NCBI GenBank assembly: GCA_036897625.1
Contig: JAYMTA010000310.1
Span: forward strand, 1-31,758
Direction: 5' to 3'
DNA: 31,758 nt
Source of the DNA: Pelargonium cotyledonis
Taxonomy: Eukaryota > Streptophyta > Magnoliopsida > Geraniales > Geraniaceae
Shown: positions 24,190 to 31,758 of the stretch, in pieces
Layout of the letters: each line of letters begins with the position of its first letter
Position numbering within the stretch: the first letter of the stretch is position 1
Program-made: the position numbers and the translations under genes
The notes under the pieces: model-generated
What the model saw: the letters and a program-made list of their open reading frames with translations, nothing else
Database searches by the model: none
Told to the model about the DNA's origin: nothing

Positions 24190-24595
24190 TTTCAAAATGA
24201 GTGTCGATTTTTCTTTTTAGGTTTGTTAGTTACGCATGAATTATCAATAATATTCCCAAAATTAGTTAGATATAGGGGAGAAAATCCAATCCTAACTTAT
24301 GCATGAATTATCAATAATATTCCTTATATAAGCTAGATAATAGGTAGACAATCCAATCCTAATGAACTTATCCTTGATTTCTACACAAATGGAAAAGAGA
24401 ACACTCGGTTTAAATTTTTTGTCCTAGAATGAGTGCCTACTTTTATTTTTGGTTTGTTAGTTATGCATGAATTGTCAATGATATTCCTAATATAACTTAC
24501 TTAGTTATAGGGTAGAAAATTCAATCCTAAATAATGTATCATTAATTTCTCCATAAATGGAAAAGAAAACTCTCATTTTGGTACAAAGGGATTAC
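24190..24595 (+). repeat. nested tandem duplication, three short and two long copies
   Basis: The word (T/A)TGCATGAATT(A/G)TCAAT(A/G)ATATTCC, ending CAATCCTAA, occurs near 24232, 24300 and 24464. A longer unit runs from ATGAGTG.C.A.TTTT to AAATGGAAAAGA.AACTC and starts at about 24198 and again at about 24429. The nesting suggests one short duplication and one longer one. Confidence 0.65.
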
Positions 24596-25256
24596 CATTT
24601 ATGGGAACATCTATTTAATTCCATCCCACTGACTTGAGCTCTGTGTGTGTGTGTGTATTGTAGTTCTAACAGCTTATTAGGGAATTCCTTATCTTAGTTG
24701 GAGCGTTCGAGAGAAATTTCTAGTGTTGGATGAGGGTAAGAAATAAACCATTATAATGGAAAAAGTAATTTAGATTTGCAAAAGCGCCACAAGAATTATA
24801 GTAGTACTGTCTTGGCTAGTAGGCTCTTGCTGTACTGGCATTTATGTGGTCTTTGCCTTTGATATTTTGCTTACTCTCTTGTTGGTTTTGTTATTTAGTA
24901 AACTGAAAATCAGGATATGAATTCATGTTATTACAGTCAAAGTCCCTATCATTGCCTTTTGTGTCTTTCAATTTGATTTTTTTTTTCCCATTTACTTTTC
25001 CATTGTTGTATATATTTGTCTTCAACCTTTGCCCAAGGTTATCATATATGAACCGTCATTGGTTCAACTGATCTTTAACATATTAAGCTACTTGATACTG
25101 ATACAGGGTTGTTATTTCTATTGTGTCCTGAATATGTAAATAATTATCGATGGGGACCTGCATTTTCTGGAAACATATAACTGTGTTGTAGGACATAGAA
25201 TTGATATAGGTCTTCATAACTAGGCTCTGAACTCTTATTGGTTAAGGTACTTGCAG

Positions 25257-25731
25257 TTTAGCAAATGACCGTCGTGATCAAACTTGCATGCGCTCAGTTG
25301 TCAAAGAGTTGTTCAGTATGTGAAAGATTTGGACTGTTTTTTGAATTTATCGTCTTGGGAATCATGGCCGAGCTTCAAAATTTGGTTCTTAGCAGTTCCA
25401 TATCTAATCAATTATATGTTTTAATATGATTATTTCCATCAATTTTTCTCATTGAAGCTCCTTTTAACTATGTCCCCGCTACCCGATGATGATATTTAGC
25501 TTGCGTCTTCCGAATTTGAGAAAATTACTGCATTGTATGATCTTCCTTTTCTGTTTGCGGAAGATTATAATTTCAGATTAAACCGGAACTAACCGTAACT
25601 AACCGTAACGACATTGCAGGTTTTGGGAAAATAGTCAACCTGATGCACAACTAATTTATGAGAATTCTGGTCGGTCCATCCTTGAAGAAATAAGTCAATC
25701 TTTCTCGAAGTCAAATCTGCAAAATGTTGAG
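25257..25731 (+). pseudogene. two unassigned exon-like open segments, possible gene remnant
   Basis: Segment A, 25257-25315, lies between CTTGCAG and GTATGTG and is open in one frame only, reading LANDRRDQTCMRSVVKELF. Segment B, 25620-25731, lies between CATTGCAG and GTAACTAT and reads FWENSQPDAQLIYENSGR then SILEEISQSFSKSNLQNVE. Both have protein-like composition and good splice borders. Their phases do not join directly: A ends with one leftover base and B needs two. So they would need an exon between them or are decayed. Nothing similar lies up- or downstream, and I do not recognise the family. It may be a fragment of a relocated gene or a non-coding transcript. Confidence 0.3.
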
Positions 25732-26383
25732 GTAACTATATGACATGGATTACTGGTCCCAGATAACTCAGAATTTTTTATTAGTTAAATATATTTTAAT
25801 GCAAAGTTATGTTTAAATGTAAAGCTAGTTCGCACCGGTAGCTAACAAATGATGGAAAATACTTAGCAATAGCCTTTTTAGTTTACAAATCAAAACATCA
25901 ACTTGTGAATTTCTTTCTTCTGTTTGTAACACCAACCGAATATTACAGATAATTAGTTCAATGAGTTTGTTCTCTGACATCATTTTATAAACAAAATTTT
26001 AAGTGCAGCACCTGCTTGGTTCTTTTTGTTGATAATTATGTGCTTACAAATTTAGTGACATATGAGTCAATTTGGTGTCAGTCCATAAAACATTCTTCGA
26101 AGATAGAATATCATGATCTTATATTTTACCTATTTGCTTGTTGCTATAAGCCTGTGTTCCGAGTTATATCATTTACTCAGCCAATTTGTTTTGTTTCTCG
26201 TCAGATAGTTTTTTTATGATCTAATATTCTCAACCCTGTATTTCTCCTATGATTTTAATTGGATTATGTTCGATGAAGATTGAATTCTCTTTGCCCTTGT
26301 ATTTGGTTTTGTTTTTATTTTTCAAGCTACTTACAAAGATTGTAAGCTGGTAAGACGTTCCGACATTTAATTGTGTATGCTGG

Positions 26384-26585
26384 TTGATGTTGCCAACATG
26401 TCAGGATGACAAACTTATGTTTTCATAAGGATTGTTACCATTATGAACGTCTAGGGAGAGTCTTATACGTACGGTCTTGAATGTGGTTGTTGTCAACATG
26501 AGGGGATCACAAACTTAAGTTTTCACGGGGCTTGTTACCATTATGAACGTCTAGGGAGAGTCGTGTACTTTCAGTCGTGAATGTG
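26384..26585 (+). repeat. two-copy tandem repeat, 100-bp period
   Basis: The 29-nt core TTGTTACCATTATGAACGTC + TAGGGAGAG at 26432-26460 recurs exactly at 26532-26560. Flanks also match: GT(C/T)AACATG(T/A), ACAAACTTA, and GTC(T/G)TGAATGTGG at the unit ends. The perfect core implies a recent duplication or conversion. Confidence 0.85.
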
Positions 26586-26830
26586 GATAAGCATGAGAAG
26601 AGAAAATATTCTGTTTCAGAATTCGTCTTTGTAATTGTTACTATATCATAGAGCTCATTGCGTTCGGTTTGTTAGTCTTTTCTAGGTTTTCTTGCACGTT
26701 ATTTGAGTCTTGAATGTTGATAAGCATGAAGAGAGGAAATTTTCAGTTTCGAGTTTTGATTCTGTATTTGTTAATGTCATTTAGCTTTTTGGTTTCAGTT
26801 CGTTAGTCTTTGCCAGTCTTTCTTTTACGT
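26578..26830 (+). repeat. second tandem duplication, period about 130 bp, abutting the 100-bp repeat
   Basis: TGAATGT(G/T)GATAAGCATGA begins units near 26578 and 26708. Each continues with AGAG(A/G)AAAT.TTC.GTTTC, GTTAGTCTTT and CTTT/CTTGCACGTT-like words. The joining word GTC(T/G)TGAATGT is shared with the 100-bp repeat, so the two arrays may have formed through the same junction. Confidence 0.65.
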
Positions 26831-26895
26831 TTCTGAAAGAGTTGAAGGTCATATGTGTTACTATATATGCATATGTCCTGTTGGTGTCACTCAAT

Positions 26896-26960
26896 TAGAG
26901 CTGTCAATTCATATTTCGGGTTGGTTCGGTTTTTTCGTGTTGAATGTGGGTAACCTGGCC
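26896..26960 (+). repeat. dispersed repeat copy (TAGAGCTGTCAATTC)
   Basis: It starts TAGAGCTGTCAATTC, then ATTTCGGGTTGGTTCGGTTT. It has the same orientation as 23675. Confidence 0.45.
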
Positions 26961-27376
26961 TCAAATTTACACCTTTCATGACAAACCCAACTTGAAATTA
27001 GTTGCAGATAGATGTCTGTCTCGGTGTTTATACCACTATTGTCCACATGGGTGTGTATACTTCGGGGTTGTTAAATGTCACAGTTTTGGGTGATATTTGT
27101 AATTTTCTTTTTAAATAGTGATTATGTTCCCGACATTTTAGATTTCCCTAGATAACATTGATGCATGATTTTTAAAAGGTATGGACTTTTAGGTGGTTGG
27201 TCTAGAATGATGTCAAATATGGAATCGTTAATGAGCTCTGTTAACATGTGCACTCTGAAAATTGTGGCTCTGATGCATCTCTTTCTTTACGGGTTTAGAA
27301 GAAAATAGATTGTTGCTTACACCCTTTTTTTTGGAAATGCAAGATGTTGGTTGCCGTTGTCCTTTTTAGCTGTAAT

Positions 27377-27400
27377 GTTATTATTATTATTATTATTATC
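27377..27400 (+). repeat. (TTA)n microsatellite
   Basis: Seven to eight uninterrupted TTA units occur in non-coding sequence. Confidence 0.85.
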
Positions 27401-27685
27401 AGAATCAAAGCCTTTTCGATGGGAGCTCAACTTGTTTAATTTTTGAAAATGGGAGTAGTCGAACCAACGCTGTCCTATTTGACATTTATTTATGTTTTGA
27501 CTTTTTTGTTTGTTTATGTATCCTTGTATTTTTTTTCTCGAAAGTATGTATCCTTGTTTTAAAATCAATTGGAAGTTAGTGATAATTTAAATATATTTTT
27601 TTAACGTGAAAATGGCAAGTGAGCACATAAGCTGAAACATTCGCTTTGAGGAGCTTTCAAACTAGCTCTTTCCTTTAGTCTTTGC

Positions 27686-27800
27686 TAGATGTGGCAATTT
27701 GTGTTTTGGGTTGGGTTTCCGACCACGATTTGAACAAGTTTCATCAAAACCTATTGCAGGTTTTGATTGGGATTTTAGTGTAAAATTTTGTGGGTTTCTT
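27686..27800 (+). repeat. dispersed repeat copy (TAGATGTGGCAATTT)
   Basis: It starts TAGATGTGGCAATTTGTG and continues TTTTGGGTTGGGTTTCC. It has the same orientation as the copies at 23675, 26896 and 28114. Confidence 0.45.
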
Positions 27801-28113
27801 ATGCTTTACCCGATTTTTTTCACTTGGGTTAGGACCAAGTTGTTAGCTTTCTTGAGGATTCCATATAATTTGGACCAAAGTTTATTTTTTTAATCTGTTA
27901 GTTCGATGGTACGTTTTGTTGTAATATAAAATTATGGTCTTGCTCAGTTTCAGGATGAAAATATTGTTTTAAACTATTTTTGTAATTTATTATCTGATCT
28001 TAATTCAGAAATTTGGAGAAAACCTTTTTGGTATGGTTTCAAACCAGTCCTTGTCAGATCTGAAGTGACATCGTTTTATATTTGCATCACTTAAATTTCA
28101 TGTGCAGTTTTTG

Positions 28114-28380
28114 TAGGAGTATCAATTCGGGTTTCGAGTTGAATATTTTTGGATTTGGTCTGAAAGGCCTAATTTGAATTTGACTAAAAAGAGGTACGAG
28201 TTTGTTCGGGTTTTGAGCTGGATTTAGTTTAGGTTTTACATATAGAATATGTGGTTTTACCTATCCAGACATGCAATTTCTTCATTAACATCTTGTTTGA
28301 TTTTAATCCGAGTTGGTTCATTTTGTGTGGGCCCAGACTTGCAAATTTTCGGGTTGGATCATGTGTGCCCACACGTGAGT
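28114..28380 (+). repeat. dispersed repeat copy (TAGGAGTATCAATTCGGG)
   Basis: It starts TAGGAGTATCAATTCGGGTT and runs through TTTGGTCTGAAAGGCC, GAGTTTGTTCGGGTTTTGAG and TTTTCGGGTTGGATC near 28350. It is possibly the longest copy. No reliable right-hand end is defined. Confidence 0.4.
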
Positions 28381-28801
28381 AATAGATTCATTTTTATGGT
28401 AAAAAGTTCATAATTTATGCGATGGGATAATGATTAATTCTCATTTTTAACAATTTCAAGGTGCATAGATGCTATCTTATTTTGAATATGGTATGTGGTG
28501 TAATTCAGTATCAATGCGTCAACAACAATACTCGTTAAAGGGAGAGTCAAATTGAAGCGGGTTTAAATCTAAAGTCCAATATTATTTATATGTTAGCTGA
28601 ACGTAAGAAACAAAGTGTTTGTAATAAATTAATATCGTATTGTATAATAATTCAAAAATATCACACTATATAAAAAAGTGTCTACCAATTAAAAGAGTAA
28701 GATGATATGGTTATAAAAAGAAGAAGAGTAAGATGATATGTGTTGGCATGGGACAAAACAATCCAAATCTCTCACAACGCTTGAATTTGAGATTGATTGA
28801 G

Positions 28802-28835
28802 AAGTTTCTTAGAAACTTTATTTATAAAATAAAGT
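28802..28835. repeat. two overlapping short inverted repeats
   Basis: AAGTTTCT-T-AGAAACTT (28802-28818) and ACTTTATTT-ATA-AAATAAAGT (28815-28835) both have perfect arms. They are AT-rich and may be incidental or belong to a small element. Confidence 0.4.
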
Positions 28836-28948
28836 GATTCAAATACAAAAAAGTACACAACAAATAAATTAAACAAAAAAGTTTAATGTATTCACAGTTT
28901 TCTCTTCTACTAAGGCTTTTCTATAACCCGAAGTATTTGTATAGTCAG

Positions 28949-29545
28949 GGTTTCAAACCCAAATTTGAACTCTCTGTTTCTATGTATAAGGTTCCTTATA
29001 CCGCAAGTAATCTTTTCTTTTCTGTTCACTTTCTATATGCATTCAAAAGAATTGAGGGAAAATAAATATGAGAGAAGAGCTTTACTTTGCAATTCTATAA
29101 ATCGTCACGGAGTGAGAAAAATCAAGGACTGGAGCAACGAGATTGTACCTATATCATGAAAATAAGCATGGATCAGTGTATTGAAAACAACTAACAAGTA
29201 TAAGAGTGTGCTGCACGACGAGGACAACCACCTTATGGAGACACATTCTTACGGTTTGCAACACTATCTATAGTGCAAGTTTAAGACCCTAATTTAAATT
29301 CTCTGTTTCAATGTAATCGTTTCTTAAACAAGAAGATTTTTTTTCTTTTCTATTCACTATCTATATGAATTGAAAAGAACGTGACATATATGTGTGTATA
29401 TATATAAGAGGAGATTTGAATTCTCTGTTTCTATCTAATGGTTTCTTAAACTGCAAGAAATCTTTTTTTTCTTCTTTCCCACTTACTATATGCATTCAAA
29501 AGAATTTTAGAAGAGAAGAGCTTACTTTACTAATCAAGTGCAGCT
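28949..29545. repeat. triplicated 3' flank of the LysM gene
   Basis: The word AA(T)TTGAA.TCTCTGTTTC, then (T)GGTTTCTTA, a T-rich TTTTCTTTTC run and CTATATG.ATT(C/G)AAAAGAA, occurs near 28963, 29296 and 29415. The last copy continues GAAGAGAAGAGCTTACTTTA straight into the LysM stop codon at 29530. The first continues AGAGAAGAGCTTTACTTTGC without coding sequence. The LysM 3' UTR therefore seems to have been copied twice downstream of the gene. Confidence 0.65.
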
Positions 29546-31758
29546 TTGTTTCTCCTGCCAGTGATCATTGCAGCTGTTGAAAGTGCCTGAAAATCTGATT
29601 TCAACTTTGTTTTAGACTGTGACAAGAGAGATGACGCACCATCCGGATCGTGCAGACTCGAAGTGCTTGACGATTTCTTCACTACGCCAAACGCATCGGG
29701 CAAATGCGTGTGGGAGTGGCACAAAGGTATTCTCACGGGTCCAAATCCCAACCCGTTTGCCCCAGAATCAACATTCATTGTACTGTTCCGACTTGCTGCC
29801 TTTGGTCTCTGAGCTAACCCTTTTCCCGTTATTGACGAGATCATAGTATTGCCACTGTTTTCTTCTTTCAGCAGCTTCACCGGGGCTCGGGAACCGAAGT
29901 TAGCCTCGGGTTTCTGGCGGCTTTTGATCAGTTTCTCACTCCATGTGTCAGAGTCCGCCTCTCCCGCCTCTTGGATTTTGTCGAGGAGACAGTTTGCTAA
30001 GCTTCTTGATTTCCGAGGAGGGCTTATAGGTGAGATTGGGATTGACGAGTATCTTGAGATATCAAGGCTTCCGGTTTTGGGCTGATGACTTAATGGTTTG
30101 AGTCCATAATAACCTTGCAGGGAGGTCATTGCTGGCGAGATCTTTTCCTGTGAGGACTTGCGTTTTAGCGATTGGAAGGTTTCGAGCAGATCATTGTGCA
30201 TTTGCTGGCCGCCATAACCGCTCTGTCTGCAAAATGTAAGCAAGGTGATAATCCAAGACTACAAATTTTGTAGACATGCTAACATGGATCTACCTAAATG
30301 TGCTTATGAATGAACGGGGCGGTTTTGAGGTGGGTTTTGTAATTCTCGTCTCCGTCCGATATGGGGTCGAGATTCGGTTTTTGTAATAGCTCTGAACTAC
30401 GCTTAAGGATCTACACATTTATAGTATTGATAGATCTATATCCCATATAACAAAAACAAGAAAAGAAATATATAGATGAGGGCAAATTTATTGCATAATA
30501 TTTATGACATTATACTTGATACTATTTTACAATTTTATTACCGAGATAGTAAATGACAGAAAATAAAAAGTAAAACTATTCATATCTCAAACTCTAAAAA
30601 TAAATTAAAAACAAATCCTAGCCCACTTTGGACCTTATAAAAAAGTCTTATTATGTAATCTATTCATTACTCAAACTCTTAAAAAACTAGGCCACTATTT
30701 TTCTTTTCTTTCTGAAACATCATTCATTCATATATGCGATGCATAACACAAAAGTTTGGATGCTGATAAATAAAAACACACACATAAGTTTGGATAGGAG
30801 AACACCATAGCTAAGAAAGACCTCTTCTACCAAAAACTGACAATTTATGAGCCAAATCTATGAACTTACAAGAAACTAGCTTGATACTTTTTACACAAAA
30901 ACAGAGAATAAGCACATTTCGGGTATAAACTTACTGATGCATAATACCAAGTTGATAAGAGTGGAAATTTTAATAGAGTGGTTAAGTGTTTTGCGCATAT
31001 AACACAGTGTATACACTTATGTGTGTGTGTGTAATTATCATAATAAGAAGATGAGAATTACCCTGAAGAAACGGAACCATCAGACAAAACACAAGTAGAT
31101 GGAGGGTGCCTTCCAGGTAGAGGAATCTGAAGGAACTTGAGAGCATAAATTTGTAGGTCTGTAACCAGTCCATTCATTTTTTTTATGTCAGCAACCTAAC
31201 ACATGATCATAAACATACCCCAATTAAAGAAAATATCGTATACTTAACCAAAGCACCAAATTGACACTAACACACAACATTAAGGATGACAAAACATTAC
31301 AAGTACAACAAGAAGATCCATGTTTCATTTCGATCCCCTAACCATCCATTTTTTGATGCAAAAACACAAAAATTCTCGGATCAAATGTGGAGATTAGGCA
31401 CACTTTGAGATAGATCGGATTGATGTTTGTGAATTCATCGAGAACTACCCATTTTGTTATGAATTGGAACTTAATTTCATCACCGCACTATCTATATTGT
31501 AACAATTTAGTCTCAAACTATGTTGTTTTGTTTCAAATTGATCTAGTACAATGTTAAATTTCTTGTAATTCTAAACTTTCAACACGAATTTCAAACACAT
31601 ATTAACCACTTTTTGTCTCTCTGTCTCTCTACAGAAAATGAGCTTATATAAAATATATAATTAATTAATTAATTTAAAAAGTAGTTGAAAATATGTACCT
31701 CGACGCCGTACTTGATGGCTACGCCGGCGAGAGGGTCGAACTTGGAGACGGGATGTTC
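29530..31758 (-). CDS. LysM domain-containing protein, 5' end cut by the window
   Basis: Member of the plant intracellular-type LysM family typified by At5g23130 and At5g08200, of unknown biochemical role. Three exons are visible: 31758-31699 (EHPVSKFDPLAGVAIKYGVE), 31195-31062 (VADIKKMNGLVTDLQIYALK, then FLQIPLPGRHPPS) and 30226-29530, joined in phases 0 and 2 and ending in TAG after KAALD. They give 296 residues; the N-terminus lies past the right edge. The LysM repeat spans the first two exons and is nearly complete. The usual Asp-Thr-Leu of this family reads Asp-Pro-Leu here (codon CCT). The remaining ~230 residues are Ser/Lys-rich and probably disordered, with the family marks LQGYYGLKP, ISPPRKSRSLANC and a C-terminal ITGRRNKAALD. 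No membrane segment or kinase domain is seen in the visible part, so it is not a LysM receptor kinase. Confidence 0.9.
30227..31061 (-). other. LysM gene intron
   Basis: This 835-nt intron has donor gtaattc and acceptor ttttgcag on the minus strand. It is AT-rich and contains a short GT microsatellite at 31019-31032. I see no other element. Confidence 0.75.
31196..31698 (-). other. LysM gene intron inside the LysM domain
   Basis: This 503-nt intron has donor gtacat and acceptor ggttag on the minus strand, and separates KYGVE from VADIKK. It is AT-rich, with a TTAATTAATTAATT run near 31661, and has no recognisable element. Confidence 0.75.

Larger units (their letters stand above)
23451..29529. 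other. long repeat-rich spacer between the HUA2-like and LysM genes
   Basis: It has no complete gene. It holds four copies of a TAG.G.TG.CAATT dispersed repeat, a local duplication (24190-24595), two exon-shaped open segments (25257-25731), two adjacent tandem duplications (26384-26585 and 26578-26830), a TTA microsatellite and a triplicated copy of the LysM gene 3' flank (28949-29545). The two stretches 24600-25250 and 25740-26380 show nothing I can identify apart from a short GT run at 24641-24655. Confidence 0.55.

Overview
This is nuclear DNA from a flowering plant, almost certainly a core eudicot and probably a rosid. It is AT-rich, with GT-AG introns, dispersed non-coding repeats, and genes for cytosolic-ribosome, mitochondrial-protease and plant-specific nuclear proteins. 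There is no operon structure and no sign of prokaryotic or viral sequence. Species cannot be fixed from the sequence alone.

Layout, left to right. (1) 1-2910, minus strand: a serine carboxypeptidase-like gene resembling the SCPL34 group. It runs off the left edge, has no recognisable 5' exons and carries two frame problems, so I call it a probable pseudogene. (2) 5720-7622, plus: a complete four-exon gene for ribosomal protein eL42 (RPL36a/L44), whose first coding exon is only the ATG. (3) 8878-11638, plus: a complete two-exon gene for the mitochondrial ClpP subunit CLPP2. (4) 14107-22977, plus: a complete eleven-exon HUA2-like gene (PWWP domain, CID/RPR domain, proline-rich tail; 1598 residues), with a further intron in its 3' UTR. 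(5) 29530-31758, minus: the 3' three exons of a plant LysM-domain protein gene that continues past the right edge.

The RPL36a and CLPP2 promoters both carry site II (TGGGCY/RGCCCA) elements. RPL36a adds a telo-box and a TATA box, which is the usual growth-linked arrangement. The genes do not form one pathway. What links them is conserved neighbourhood: from memory, LysM (At5g23130), CLPP2 (At5g23140), HUA2 (At5g23150) and SCPL34 (At5g23210) lie close together on Arabidopsis chromosome 5. The order here differs, with LysM on the far side of HUA2 and RPL36a between SCPL and CLPP2.

The non-coding DNA is built largely from local duplication and small mobile elements. There are two inverted copies of one MITE-like element, another candidate MITE in HUA2 intron 1, and a family of elements starting near TAG.G.TG.CAATTCGGGTTT. 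Degenerate duplicated arrays occur in RPL36a intron 1, the CLPP2 intron and the HUA2-LysM spacer, and a 141-bp unit is triplicated in frame inside HUA2 exon 3. The 6.5-kb spacer after HUA2 also holds two exon-shaped open segments (25257-25731) that I cannot assign. I found no convincing entirely new system; the strongest points for follow-up are the decaying SCPL gene, the HUA2 triplication and the orphan exons.
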